Below are positions 25,824 to 34,979 of a stretch of 64,000 bases of DNA, in pieces. The DNA is taken from contig CP044131.1 of the NCBI GenBank assembly GCA_008727115.1, forward strand, positions 1,364,001 through 1,428,000. Reading direction: 5' to 3'. Within the stretch, counting starts at the first letter, position 1, and every line of letters starts with the position of its first letter. Source of the stretch: Comamonas testosteroni (GTDB lineage Bacteria > Pseudomonadota > Gammaproteobacteria > Burkholderiales > Burkholderiaceae_C). A model generated the notes under the pieces. The model saw only the letters and a program-made list of their open reading frames with translations, was not told the DNA's origin and did no database searches. A program made the position numbers and the translations under genes.

Positions 25824-26235
25824 TCAGGCTGAAACACCAAAGGCGTTCTTGCCCGAGTCAGAGACACAGAGCTGGGGGGACCGTGGCTCTTTCTGAACGG
25901 GATCAGCGAGGGTGCAAAAGCGTCTTCACTTTTTGAAGGAGGTGCTCAGAGCGCCATGGATGCCCCGGAGCTAGCTGCCCGGCGAGGGTAATGGCGGTTT
26001 GCTATGAATATAGAAGCTTGTTGCGATCTCTCATACTTGATTTCAGGTCGATTTGAATCTGAAATTCATAGAAGAAAAGCGCTATGCGCTTCTGAATCAA
26101 GAGCAAATTACGGACTTACCCGCAGGCAGTCACCCATGCTACGTTGCACTGCAGCATGCTCTCTTACATTGGAGCGACAGGAAATACGGTCGGTCAATTG
26201 AGATCAGAACATCACAACAGCAGGAGCAAGACAGC
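25824..26235. other. Intergenic region between siderophore operon and SDR gene
   Basis: About 410 nt. A short open frame (26004-26201, plus strand) has no recognisable content and I do not call it. The stretch close to the SDR start is AT-richer and probably holds its promoter. Confidence 0.35.
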
Positions 26236-27150
26236 ATGGCAATCGACTTTCAAGGCCGCGTGGCCATCGTGACAGGAGCAGGCGGCGGACTGGGGCGCTT
26301 GCATGCGCTGGCGCTGGCGCAGCGCGGAGCCAAGGTGGTGGTCAACGATCTGGGCGGCGCGGTCGATGGCTCGGGCGGCTCGGCCTCGGCGGCGCAGAAG
26401 GTGGTCGATGAAATCCGCGCAGCCGGTGGCGAGGCAATTGCCAATGCCGCTTCGGTGACGGACTTCGAGGCCGTGCAGGCCATGGTGCAGCAGACCATTG
26501 ATACCTGGGGACGGGTGGACATTTTGGTCAACAACGCCGGCATTCTGCGCGACAAGAGCTTTGCCAAGATGGACATGGCGGACTTTCGCCTCGTCGTCGA
26601 TGTGCACCTGATGGGCGCGGCCAACTGCTGCAAGGCCGTGTGGCCGCATATGCAGACGCAGAACTATGGTCGCATCGTGATGACGACCTCGTCCACAGGC
26701 TTGTACGGCAACTTTGGCCAAGCCAACTATGGCGCAGCCAAGCTGGCGCAGGTGGGCCTGATGCAGACGCTGGCGATTGAAGGTGCCAAGCACGATATCC
26801 GCGTCAACGCCCAGGCCCCCACGGCGGCCACGCGCATGACGGCAGGCCTGTTGCCCGAGCCTGTGCTTGAAGCCCTGAAGCCCGAGGCCGTGGTGCCCGC
26901 CATGCTGGTGCTGGCCCATGAAAGCGCACCGACCCGCACCATCCTCTGTGCCGGTGCGGGTGGTTTTGAGGCCGCGCATATCACCATGACTGAAGGCCTG
27001 TATCTGGGCATGGGCGATGCGGTGCCCGAAGAGCTGGCTGCACGACTGGCGGAAGTCACGGCCCGCGAAGGCGATCAGGTGCCGGGCAGTGGTTCGGTAC
27101 AAGGTCAGGTGGAGGTAGGCAAGGCGATGAAGGCCCATGGCCATGGATGA
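26236..27150 (+). CDS. SDR oxidoreductase, 3-hydroxyacyl-CoA dehydrogenase-like
   Basis: 304 aa short-chain dehydrogenase. The nucleotide-binding TGAGGGLGRLHALALAQRGA lies near residues 12-31, VNDLGG follows, and the catalytic triad appears as TSSTGLYG with Ser and ANYGAAK with Tyr and Lys. The long first loop (DLGGAVDGSGGSASAAQKVV) and the extended C-terminus resemble the dehydrogenase domain of peroxisomal MFE-2/HSD17B4, which acts on 3-hydroxyacyl-CoA in beta-oxidation. The ATG at 26236 begins MAIDFQGRVAIVTGAG; longer frames lack similarity. It stands alone with its own terminator. The substrate could be a fatty acyl- or steroid side-chain CoA. Confidence 0.85.
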   Translation: MAIDFQGRVAIVTGAGGGLGRLHALALAQRGAKVVVNDLGGAVDGSGGSASAAQKVVDEIRAAGGEAIANAASVTDFEAVQAMVQQTIDTWGRVDILVNNAGILRDKSFAKMDMADFRLVVDVHLMGAANCCKAVWPHMQTQNYGRIVMTTSSTGLYGNFGQANYGAAKLAQVGLMQTLAIEGAKHDIRVNAQAPTAATRMTAGLLPEPVLEALKPEAVVPAMLVLAHESAPTRTILCAGAGGFEAAHITMTEGLYLGMGDAVPEELAARLAEVTAREGDQVPGSGSVQGQVEVGKAMKAHGHG

Positions 27151-27214
27151 AAGTGCATCAATTGGAGGCGGCTGCAAGCCATCAACAGGATGCAAATCAC
27201 GAATAGCACAGCTG

Positions 27215-27241
27215 AAAAAAGCCCTCTGGAGAGGGCTTTTT
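27215..27241 (+). terminator. Rho-independent terminator after SDR gene
   Basis: GCCCTC (27221-27226) and GAGGGC (27231-27236) form the GC stem around a TGGA loop, flanked by A and T tracts that extend the pairing. It lies 70 nt after the SDR stop codon. The remaining sequence up to gshA shows nothing else recognisable. Confidence 0.85.
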
Positions 27242-27456
27242 CTGTGTTGGAGTGAGCGTGCGCTTGGCGTGTTTTGCGCATCAAGCTGACAGTTTTCTGG
27301 CAAAGCGCGCAGCTTGCCGTTGCTCAACAGGTCGAAAAACGTGGTTAAGCGGCCAGCTCACATCGCGTCTGGCCTTGTTTCTCTATGATTCGCCGTCTGG
27401 GCGCGATCGGGCAGACGAAGTTTGTCGTCAGCGTCTTCACCAAGAAGGTAAGAACA

Positions 27457-28983
27457 ATGAAGACATCGCAGGCCGCCATCCACATGCCCACAGCCGACAG
27501 GCTGCTGGGTATTCGCCGCGGCATCGAGAAAGAGGGGCTGCGCGCGCTGGCAACAGGCTCGCTGGCCTTGACGCCGCATCCGGCCGAGCTGGGCTCGGCC
27601 CTCACGCATCCGCACATCACCACCGACTACAGCGAGTCTCAGCTCGAACTCATCACCGGCGCACGTCTGGGCGTGCAGGAGTGCCTGGACGAGCTGACCG
27701 AAGTTCACCAGTTTGTGCTGCGCAACCTCAGCGAAAGCGGCGAGCTGATGTGGAACTCCAGCATGCCCTGCCGTCTGCCCACGGATGAAACCATTCCGCT
27801 GGGGCGCTATGGCAGCTCGCACTCGGGCCGCTCCAAGAGCGTGTATCGCATGGGCCTGGGCCACCGCTATGGCCGCCGCATGCAGACCATCTCGGGCATC
27901 CACTACAACTGGTCGCTGCCCGGCGTGAGCAGCGACGAATACTTCGCGCTGATCCGCAACTTCCGCCGCAACGCCTTTGTGCTGCTCTATCTGTATGGGG
28001 CATCGCCCGCGCTGTGTCCCTGCTTTGTCGAGGGGCGTGAGCACCGCCTGCAGGCGCTGGGCGATGGCAAGCGTGCGCTGTACCTGCCTTATGCCACCTC
28101 GCTGCGCATGGGCCGCCTGGGTTATCAGAGCGATGCCCAGTCCAGCATCAACGTCAGCTACAACGGGCTGGATGGCTATGCCGATTCGCTGCATGAGGCG
28201 CTGACGCGTCCCTATCCTGCCTACGAGCAGCTGGGCGTGCGCAACCCCGGTGGTGATTACAACCAGCTGGGCACGGGGCTGCTGCAGATCGAGAACGAGT
28301 TCTACGGCACCATCCGCCCCAAGCGCACCGTGAAAAGCGGTGAGCGTCCGTTGCATGCATTGCGCGAGCGCGGGGTGGAGTATGTGGAGGTGCGGTTGAT
28401 GGACATTGATCCGTATGAAACCGTGGGCATTGCGCCGGCCACCATGCGCATGATTGACGTTTTCCTGCTGCACTGCCTGCACACGGACAGCCCTGACGAC
28501 ACGCCGCAGGAAATTGCAGACCTCAAGCACAACCAGCACCTGACGGCAGAGCAAGGTCGTGAGCCGGGCCTGAAGCTGGTGCGCAATGGCCAGCAAGTGC
28601 TGCTGACAGACTGGGCGCAGGAAGTGCTGGAGCAGTGCCGCCCCTACGCCCAGGCGCTGGATGCCGCGCATAACAGCAGCGATTACACCGCTGCGCTGGA
28701 GCAGGCCCTGGCCCGCGTGCAGAACCCGCAGACCACGCCCTCGGCCCATGTGCTGCAGGAGCTGACCGGCGACTATGACAACCACTTCATCAACTTCATG
28801 ACCACGCAGTCCGCCAAGGCCCGCGATACTTTGCTGTCCATGCCCTGGACGGCCGAGCAGCAGGCGCGCTTCGAGAAAATGAGCCAGGAATCCATTGCCG
28901 AGCAGCAGCGCATTGAGGCTGCGGACACGCTGAGCTTTGAAGAGTGGCGCCAGCGTTACATGGATCCTGTGGCGTTGCGGTAG
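27457..28983 (+). CDS. gshA: Glutamate-cysteine ligase (gamma-proteobacterial GshA type)
   Basis: 508 aa, close to the length of E. coli GshA. It catalyses the ATP-dependent joining of glutamate and cysteine, the first step of glutathione synthesis. Matching segments are RRGIEKEGLRALATGSL, LGSALTHPHITTDYSESQLE, LMWNSSMPCRLP, MQTISGIHYNWSLP and EYVEVRLMDIDPYE. I take ATG 27457 (MKTSQAAIH) with AAGGTAAG upstream; a longer in-frame start at 27385 lacks a ribosome-binding site. A dispersed repeat that may act as terminator follows the stop. gshB is not in the window. Confidence 0.93.
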   Translation: MKTSQAAIHMPTADRLLGIRRGIEKEGLRALATGSLALTPHPAELGSALTHPHITTDYSESQLELITGARLGVQECLDELTEVHQFVLRNLSESGELMWNSSMPCRLPTDETIPLGRYGSSHSGRSKSVYRMGLGHRYGRRMQTISGIHYNWSLPGVSSDEYFALIRNFRRNAFVLLYLYGASPALCPCFVEGREHRLQALGDGKRALYLPYATSLRMGRLGYQSDAQSSINVSYNGLDGYADSLHEALTRPYPAYEQLGVRNPGGDYNQLGTGLLQIENEFYGTIRPKRTVKSGERPLHALRERGVEYVEVRLMDIDPYETVGIAPATMRMIDVFLLHCLHTDSPDDTPQEIADLKHNQHLTAEQGREPGLKLVRNGQQVLLTDWAQEVLEQCRPYAQALDAAHNSSDYTAALEQALARVQNPQTTPSAHVLQELTGDYDNHFINFMTTQSAKARDTLLSMPWTAEQQARFEKMSQESIAEQQRIEAADTLSFEEWRQRYMDPVALR

Positions 28984-29008
28984 GCCACAGGTCTTTTGGG
29001 AAGACTGT

Positions 29009-29059
29009 AAAAATTGATAGCTGAAAGCGCTTGCTGCCTCTGGGTTGCAGGCGCTTTTT
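29009..29059 (-). repeat. Family A dispersed repeat after gshA
   Basis: Plus-strand AAAATTGATAGCTGAAAGCG, then CTTGCTGCC, and GGTTGCAGGCGCTTTTT at the end. The reverse complement reads ...AGCAAGCGCTTTCAGCTATCAATTTT, the same core as copies at 40699-40745 and 52200-52247. The GCGCTTTTT end can form a terminator-like hairpin with AAAGCGC. Confidence 0.6.
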
Positions 29060-29156
29060 GTTGAAGGGCAGGGCGCTGTCACATCGATGTCATCTGTGTT
29101 TCATATCGTAACGGTCAGCGAGGCGCTGCGCTTCGTGCTTGATCGGCGGTGTGTTC

Positions 29157-30824
29157 ATGTTGTTGAAGAAATTCCAGAACCTTTCGGTTGCCCGCAAGAT
29201 GTGGGTCTTGTTCCTGGGGCTGTTGCTGTGCAATGTGCTGGTGGCAGGAGGCTTGTTCAGCTATTTGCAGAATGTGGAGCAGCGCGTCAGCACGGCGGTG
29301 CAGGCGACGGACAAGCGCATCAATTTTGCGCTGCGCTGGCAGGCGCTGACCTTGCAGAGTGTGGAGGCGGCGCTGGCCAGCGTGCTTTCGTCCGAAGAGC
29401 ACTTGATTGCCCAGCTCTCGCAAAAGGCACGTGCCCTGATGCAACAGGCTGCCAGCCTGCAGCAGCAGGTGCAGGCCGAGGCGGGTACGGAGACTGATCG
29501 CAACGGCTTGGCGCAGGTCGAGGCAGAGCGCAAAGCCGTGCTCGGTATCTACGAGCAGGCTTATCAGGCGCGTGATCTGGGTAAGGCCTGGGAGGCGCAA
29601 AAGCTGGTGGACGAGCAACTGCTCCCCGCAGCCCAGCGTTATGTGCAGGCACAGGACGCGTTGATTGATGCTCAGCAAAGGCAGCGCCTGGACGCCGAGC
29701 AGCAGGGGCGCGAGCAGACCAGCATTGCCAAGCGCATGGCATTGGCGGTTGGCCTGTTCATGGCGCTGGCGGGCGCCTTGCTGTCATTGGCCACGATTCG
29801 CTCCATCATCACCCCTTTGAATCAGGCCGTGCAACTGGCGCAGACCATTGCCGCGGGCAATCTCAGCGAGGCTCCGCCGGCAGAGCAGCAGGCTCGCAGC
29901 GATGAGCTGGGCCTGCTCATGCAGTCGCTGGCGTTGATGACCCAGCAGCTGCGCACCCTGGTGGGAGAGGTGCAGGGCGGCGTGGAGGCGGTGGCCGCCA
30001 CATCCAGCCAGATGGCGCAGGACAATAACGAGCTGTCAGAGCGCACGGCCCAGGCCACGGCGCAGCTCAAGGCCACCGTGAGCAGCATTGAAAGCATGGT
30101 CACGCTGGTTACCCACTCGGCAGACAGCGCCAGCCATGCCGATCAAAGTGCGCGCAGCGCTGCCGAAGCGGCGGCCAGTGGCGGCAGCGTGGTGCAGGAG
30201 GTGGTGCGCAATATGGAGCAGATGGCGCAAAGCAGCCAGCAGGTGGCGGCCATTGTGGGAGTGATCGACGGGATTGCCTTTCAGACCAATATCCTGGCGC
30301 TCAATGCGGCGGTGGAGGCGGCCCGGGCGGGGGCGCAGGGCCGAGGCTTTGCCGTGGTGGCCGCAGAAGTACGCGAACTGGCCCAGCGCAGTGCCGAGGC
30401 GGCCAAGCAGATTCGCCAGCTCATGGAGCATTCCAGCCAGCAGATGAAGTCGGGCCAGGCGCTGGCGCTGCAAGCGGGTCAGCGCATGGATCACATCGTG
30501 CGTGATGTGCGCACGGTCAGCGGCTTGATCGCCTCGATCACCGAGGCGGCACAGGCGCAGAACCAGGGCATTGCCCAGATCAGCGAGGCGGTGCAGGCGC
30601 TTGATCACATGACCAGCCAGAACGCAGGTCTGGTGGCAGAGTCCAGTGCGGCGGCGCACGATCTGTTTCAGCAGGCGCAAAGGCTGGAGTCGGGGGTGGG
30701 GCGCTTTCGCCTCAGCGCGTCACACAGTGGACCTTTCATGTCCGTGCCCATGGCCATGGGAAATGCTATGGAAAAAGAAGTCCTCTCGCTTGCTGTACCT
30801 AGGCTACAGGCCGAAATGGCATAA
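29157..30824 (+). CDS. Methyl-accepting chemotaxis protein
   Basis: 555 aa. Two membrane helices (about 15-37, [20 protein letters not shown], and about 195-218, [20 protein letters not shown]) flank a helical periplasmic domain of about 150 residues. A HAMP linker follows (about 220-270), then a methyl-accepting signalling domain with the hairpin tip [20 protein letters not shown] and [20 protein letters not shown]. It reports ligand binding to CheA/CheW. The ligand is unknown; a four-helix-bundle sensor is likely. I chose the ATG at 29157 ([14 protein letters not shown]); GTG 29151 is an alternative. No C-terminal CheR/CheB pentapeptide is seen. Confidence 0.9.
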   Translation: MLLKKFQNLSVARKMWVLFLGLLLCNVLVAGGLFSYLQNVEQRVSTAVQATDKRINFALRWQALTLQSVEAALASVLSSEEHLIAQLSQKARALMQQAASLQQQVQAEAGTETDRNGLAQVEAERKAVLGIYEQAYQARDLGKAWEAQKLVDEQLLPAAQRYVQAQDALIDAQQRQRLDAEQQGREQTSIAKRMALAVGLFMALAGALLSLATIRSIITPLNQAVQLAQTIAAGNLSEAPPAEQQARSDELGLLMQSLALMTQQLRTLVGEVQGGVEAVAATSSQMAQDNNELSERTAQATAQLKATVSSIESMVTLVTHSADSASHADQSARSAAEAAASGGSVVQEVVRNMEQMAQSSQQVAAIVGVIDGIAFQTNILALNAAVEAARAGAQGRGFAVVAAEVRELAQRSAEAAKQIRQLMEHSSQQMKSGQALALQAGQRMDHIVRDVRTVSGLIASITEAAQAQNQGIAQISEAVQALDHMTSQNAGLVAESSAAAHDLFQQAQRLESGVGRFRLSASHSGPFMSVPMAMGNAMEKEVLSLAVPRLQAEMA

Positions 30825-30851
30825 ATTTCAGGGTGAGGTGCCAGCCTGCAC

Positions 30852-31070
30852 TCAGGTAGGAAGAAATGCCAGCGCGGCATCTTCCAGCCAGAAGGCCAGT
30901 GCGTCGTAATAGCCTTCCCAGACACAGCCGTTGCAGCCGCGTCCGCAGCAGCTGCTGGGCTCTGGCGGAGGTTTACGCAGATGGATGCCGGCATCAGCAG
31001 CGCGGCCCTGCCATAGCGCAATCTGGCTGCGCGCCTGCGTCAGCGGCTGCAGCAATGCGGCATCGCTCAT
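30852..31070 (-). CDS. Small Cys-rich oxidoreductase-like domain protein
   Basis: 72 aa. The centre, KPPPEPSSCCGRGCNGCVWE, carries four Cys and matches the oxidoreductase-like N-terminal domain (PF09791), a small family of unknown function whose Cys cluster may bind metal or an iron-sulfur centre. The ATG at 31070 overlaps the stop of the upstream membrane-protein gene (ATGA), which fixes the start as MSDAALLQPL rather than a longer form. Coupling to that gene suggests a joint function at the membrane. No catalytic role is known to me. Confidence 0.75.
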   Translation of the reverse strand: MSDAALLQPLTQARSQIALWQGRAADAGIHLRKPPPEPSSCCGRGCNGCVWEGYYDALAFWLEDAALAFLPT

Positions 31071-31291
31071 TTCTTCAAGCGCAGCCACAGGTGCTGCCCA
31101 ATAAATGCCAGGCCCAGCACCAGCGCAAACCAGCCCACGATATGGGACTGGGCAAACAGCTGGGCAATGCCGCTGTCGGGCTTGAACACGGGGGCCAGCA
31201 AGATGATCAGGCCTATGAGTGCAATCGTCAGCCCCTTGATCAGAACTTCATTGCGGGCTTTGGACTTTGGAGGGGTGGAAGGCAGGGGCAT
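31067..31291 (-). CDS. Small two-helix membrane protein
   Basis: About 74 aa with two predicted membrane helices (IKGLTIALIGLIILLAPVF and IVGWFALVLGLAFIGQHLWL) and a basic end. No family recognised with confidence. The ATG at 31291 and a GTG at 31303 are both possible starts, neither with a strong ribosome-binding site. It is translationally coupled to the Cys-rich gene downstream and divergent from ylqF. Confidence 0.65.
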   Translation of the reverse strand: MPLPSTPPKSKARNEVLIKGLTIALIGLIILLAPVFKPDSGIAQLFAQSHIVGWFALVLGLAFIGQHLWLRLKK

Positions 31292-31483
31292 AACAGGGCG
31301 CACAGGTCAGAAAATCAGAGGACGATTATCCTCGGGTTGCTTCGCCAAGGGGGTGGGAGTCGCGCATTCAACCCGGCAGCGCTGCTGCAGGCTCAGGCCG
31401 AGCAGAAGCCGCAAAAGTCGCAAAAGCCCATGCCCCACATTCCCGGCGCTACCGATTTCACCCAATAAGAAAGAAAACTCGTT

Positions 31484-32485
31484 ATGGCCATCCAATGGTT
31501 CCCCGGTCACATGCACCTGACACGTCAGGCCATCATGGAGCGCATCAAGGAAATCGATGTGGTCATCGAGGTCCTGGACGCGCGCCTGCCCGGCTCCAGT
31601 GCCAATCCGCTGCTGCAGGAGATGACGGGCCACAAGCCACGCCTGAAGATTCTCAACAAGCAGGATATGGCCGATCCTGCACGGACCAAGGACTGGATGG
31701 ACTGGTACAACGCCCAGAGCGAGACACGCGCGATTGCGCTGGATGCCTCTGAAGCGGCTCCTACCAAACGCCTGATCGAGCAGTGCAAGCTGCTGGCGCC
31801 TAATCGCGGAGGCATGGCCAAGCCCATGCGCGTGCTGATCTGTGGCGTGCCCAACGTGGGTAAATCGACGCTGATCAACTCCATGAGCAGCAAGACCCAG
31901 GCCAAGACCGGCAATGAGGCGGGCGTGACCAAGCTGGAGCAGCGCATTGTGCTGGCGGACGACTTCTACCTTTGGGATACGCCCGGCATGCTGTGGCCGC
32001 GCATCATCGTTGAAAAAAGTGGTTACAACCTGGCGGCCAGCGGTGCCGTGGGTCGCAATGCTTACGACGAAGAGCTGGTGGCTCTGGAGCTGCTGCTGTA
32101 TCTGCAAAAGAACTATGCACCCATGCTGGAGGCGCGTTACAAGCTGGGCATCGATGCGCAGGAAATTGCCGCTTTGCACGACGATGAGCTGCTGACGCTG
32201 ATCGGAAAAAAACGCGGTGCCGTCATGAGCGGTGGTCGCGTGAATCTGCAAAAGGCGGCCGAGCTGGTGCTGACGGACTTTCGCGACGTCAGCATTGGCC
32301 GCATCACGCTGGAGACCCCGGCCGAGTTCGAAGTCTGGCTGGCCGAGGGGGAGCAAAAAGATGCCGAACGCCAAGTCAGGAAAGATGCCCAGGCCAAGGC
32401 CCGAAAGAGCGCACGCCGCCAGCAGCCTCAAAGCGGCGCAGGGGTGGATGCCAAGCCTGGCAAGGCGGCCAAGCCACGAGCCTGA
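31484..32485 (+). CDS. rbgA: Ribosome biogenesis GTPase YlqF/RbgA
   Basis: 333 aa circularly permuted GTPase. The G4 motif (NKQD, in LKILNKQDMAD) comes before G1 (GVPNVGKSTLIN) and G3 (DTPGMLWPR), the hallmark of the YlqF/YawG group. The start MAIQWFPGHMHLTRQAI is the typical N-terminus. The protein helps late maturation of the 50S subunit. A Lys/Ala/Gln-rich tail of about 45 residues is likely disordered. It is transcribed alone. Confidence 0.93.
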   Translation: MAIQWFPGHMHLTRQAIMERIKEIDVVIEVLDARLPGSSANPLLQEMTGHKPRLKILNKQDMADPARTKDWMDWYNAQSETRAIALDASEAAPTKRLIEQCKLLAPNRGGMAKPMRVLICGVPNVGKSTLINSMSSKTQAKTGNEAGVTKLEQRIVLADDFYLWDTPGMLWPRIIVEKSGYNLAASGAVGRNAYDEELVALELLLYLQKNYAPMLEARYKLGIDAQEIAALHDDELLTLIGKKRGAVMSGGRVNLQKAAELVLTDFRDVSIGRITLETPAEFEVWLAEGEQKDAERQVRKDAQAKARKSARRQQPQSGAGVDAKPGKAAKPRA

Positions 32486-32619
32486 GGCGGGTGCTTGGCC
32501 GCTGCGAGAGTAGCTGCTTTTATGCAGCGGATGGAAGCCTTGGCCTTGCATGTCTGGCTTGAAGTAAAGCCCTCAAACCCCTAGCATTCATTACTTCCAT
32601 TGAATGCCAGAGGGCTTGC

Positions 32620-34911
32620 ATGCAGCGTCATTTCGTCGAGGCCAGATACCGACTGCCCATGCGGCGCATGGTGTGGCTGGGCTGCCTTTGGATGCTGGGG
32701 CTGGCTCTCTTGATGCTGCTGGCAGCCATACTGGGCCCTGTCATTGACACCCCAGGCCTGATCCTCACAGCCACCATGGCGCTGCTTCAACTGGGATGCA
32801 TGGCGCTGGCCCGCTGTGGCCTGTGGGGCTGGATGTTGCGCAGCTTTGTCTGGGGCAACTGGCTGCTGGCGGTTTTGTTTGTGGGCCATGCCGGAGGTCT
32901 CTACACACCAGCGGTGATTGCCTTGCCGGTTTGGCTGGTAGTGGCCATCTGGGCTCAGGGGACGCGGGCTGCCTTGTTGATGCTGGGGGCATCGCTCGCT
33001 GCATTGGCTCTGTCTTGGTGGCAGTTGGGCATCATGCCCATTCCTGCGGAACTGCAGGCTACGGCCTCTCTCATGGCCATGATCTATGTGCCGGGCATGA
33101 TGGTGCTGGGGCTTCTGGTTAGCCTGCAGGCTCGCCTGAGTCTGGGGCGGCGCGTGCAGAAAGGGCAGGAGATGCTGGCTTCTCTGGAAGTCAGCCAGAA
33201 CGAGCTGCGCAAGTTCTACCGTGCCGTGGAGCAAAACCCGGTAAGCATTGTCATTACCAACCCAGAGCTGAAGATCGAATACGTCAACGAGGCTTTTCTC
33301 GCTCGCACGGGCTATGTGCGCGAGCAGGTGCTGGGCCAGTCCACGGAGCTGGTATCGACCATGGGGCTTGATCGTGCCCATAGGCAGAGGGCGCTGACAC
33401 AACTGGCTGCAGGTGGGTTGTGGCGTGGTGAGATGACCAACCGGGCGCGCAATGGCGAGCCGCTGCGCGAGGCGGTGCTGGTGGCACCGATTCGCACGCC
33501 CCAGGGGGAGGTGGTCAACTATGTGGAGCTCAAGCGCGACCTGTCCGAGCAGGTACTGGCCGAGCGGCGCATTCACGACCTGGTCTATCTCGATGCTTTG
33601 ACGGGCCTGCCCAACCGCCACTCCCTGACCTTGCATTTGCGTGAGCTGGCACTGACTCAAAAGGATGCCCACCACGGGCTGCTGCTGCTGGATGTGGATC
33701 GGTTTTCTGTTTTCAATGACGTTCACGGCGTCAAGCACAGCGATGAACTGGTGCAGGCACTGAGTGCCCGCCTGGTTGAAAAGCTGCCCGATGATGTCTG
33801 GATTGCCCGGATTGCAGCAGCGGAATTTGCGATTGTTTTTGATTGCTTGAGTCACAGCCGAGAAGGTGTCGAGCAGCAGCTGCTGCTGTATGCACAGAGC
33901 TTGAAGAAGGCGGTGCAAAAGCCTTTCAGCCTTAACAGCTGGGAGCAAACCGAGCTGGTCAGCTGCTGCATGGGGGGCGTGGTGCTGGAGCCTGCCTCCT
34001 GCGGCGGTGATGGCTCTGAGGTGCTGCGCTTTGCCAGCGTGGCCTTGCATGAGGCCAAACAGCAGGGGCCCGGCAGTGTGTGTTTGTTTGAGCCCCGAAT
34101 GGCCGAGGATCTGGACCGCCGGCTGCGCATTGCCAGGGACTTGCACAATGGCATTCCGCTGGGAGAGCTGCGTCTGTATCTGCAGACCCAGACCGATGTT
34201 CGTGGGCGCTGTGTGGGCGCGGAGGTATTGGTGCGCTGGCAGCATCCGCGCTGGGGGCTGGTCAGTCCTGCCGAATTCATTCCTGTCGCGGAAGAGTCCG
34301 AGCTGATTGTCCGGCTGGGTGACTGGGTGCTGCGCCAGGCTTGTCAGTTGCTGGCCATGCCAGAGATGGTCGAGCGCGGCCTCAGGCTGTCGGTGAACGT
34401 CAGCGCCCTGCAGCTAGGGCATGAGGACTTCATGGCCACGCTGGAGCAGGTGCTGCGGGAAACGGGTGCTCGCCCGAATCAGCTGACGTTGGAGATCACC
34501 GAGGGAACGGCGGTAAGAGACCTGGATCTTGCGCGCCAGCGTATAGAGCAATTGGGCCGTATGGGGATGGAGACTTCACTGGATGACTTCGGTACCGGCT
34601 ACTCCAGCATGTACAGCTTGCAGCATTTGCCGATTCATGAGCTCAAGATCGATCAGAGCTTTGTGCGCTCCAGCCATCATTCCGGCAAGACGGCGGCCTT
34701 GGTGGAGGCCATGCTGCTGATGGCGCGGCGCCTTCAGCTGCGTGTCGTGGCGGAAGGAGTGGAGTTTCCCGAGCAGGTGTCGCAGCTGGCGCAATGGAAC
34801 CCCGACATTGTCCTGCAGGGCATGTTGCTGGGAAAACCCGTGCCGCAGCAGCAGTGGATGGCCGAGGTGCTGGGCATGACCGCAGAAGATGGCTATTCGG
34901 GGGAAGACTAA
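32620..34911 (+). CDS. Membrane PAS-GGDEF-EAL protein, probable c-di-GMP phosphodiesterase
   Basis: 763 aa. The N-terminus has five to six membrane helices (about 12-180), then a PAS domain (about 200-310, QNPVSIVITNPELKIEYVNE), a GGDEF domain (about 325-480) and an EAL domain (about 500-755). The diguanylate cyclase motif is lost: AAAEF at 399-403 replaces GGDEF. The EAL domain reads EVL at 535-537 but keeps VRWQHP, NVSALQL, EITEG and DDFGTGYSS (about 655-663) and a final KP motif, so phosphodiesterase activity is plausible, with the GGDEF part regulatory. The stop codon lies in an inverted repeat shared with the convergent amidohydrolase gene. Confidence 0.9.
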   Translation: MQRHFVEARYRLPMRRMVWLGCLWMLGLALLMLLAAILGPVIDTPGLILTATMALLQLGCMALARCGLWGWMLRSFVWGNWLLAVLFVGHAGGLYTPAVIALPVWLVVAIWAQGTRAALLMLGASLAALALSWWQLGIMPIPAELQATASLMAMIYVPGMMVLGLLVSLQARLSLGRRVQKGQEMLASLEVSQNELRKFYRAVEQNPVSIVITNPELKIEYVNEAFLARTGYVREQVLGQSTELVSTMGLDRAHRQRALTQLAAGGLWRGEMTNRARNGEPLREAVLVAPIRTPQGEVVNYVELKRDLSEQVLAERRIHDLVYLDALTGLPNRHSLTLHLRELALTQKDAHHGLLLLDVDRFSVFNDVHGVKHSDELVQALSARLVEKLPDDVWIARIAAAEFAIVFDCLSHSREGVEQQLLLYAQSLKKAVQKPFSLNSWEQTELVSCCMGGVVLEPASCGGDGSEVLRFASVALHEAKQQGPGSVCLFEPRMAEDLDRRLRIARDLHNGIPLGELRLYLQTQTDVRGRCVGAEVLVRWQHPRWGLVSPAEFIPVAEESELIVRLGDWVLRQACQLLAMPEMVERGLRLSVNVSALQLGHEDFMATLEQVLRETGARPNQLTLEITEGTAVRDLDLARQRIEQLGRMGMETSLDDFGTGYSSMYSLQHLPIHELKIDQSFVRSSHHSGKTAALVEAMLLMARRLQLRVVAEGVEFPEQVSQLAQWNPDIVLQGMLLGKPVPQQQWMAEVLGMTAEDGYSGED

Positions 34912-34921
34912 GCATCAAAAA

Positions 34922-34949
34922 AGCCCATGACCATTGCTGGTCATGGGCT
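34922..34949 (-). terminator. Rho-independent terminator of the M20 amidohydrolase gene
   Basis: AGCCCATGACCA (34922-34933) and TGGTCATGGGCT (34938-34949) pair over 12 bp with a 4-nt TTGC loop, followed on the minus strand by a T run. It lies between convergent genes. An outer inverted repeat (AAGCATCAA near 34909-34917, TTGATGCTT near 34973-34981) encloses it and contains both stop codons. Confidence 0.85.
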
Positions 34950-34979
34950 GGTAGCTATGAATAGCGTAATTCTTGATGC

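Noticed and set aside
26004-26201. 65-codon open frame upstream of the SDR gene
   Set aside because: No ribosome-binding site of note, no recognisable content, and it overlaps the likely promoter region.
27358-29082. Long minus-strand open frame opposite gshA
   Set aside because: Shadow of gshA; composition is that of reversed codons, no family resemblance.
32581-34245. Long minus-strand open frame opposite the EAL protein gene
   Set aside because: Shadow; Gln/His-rich antisense translation without domains.
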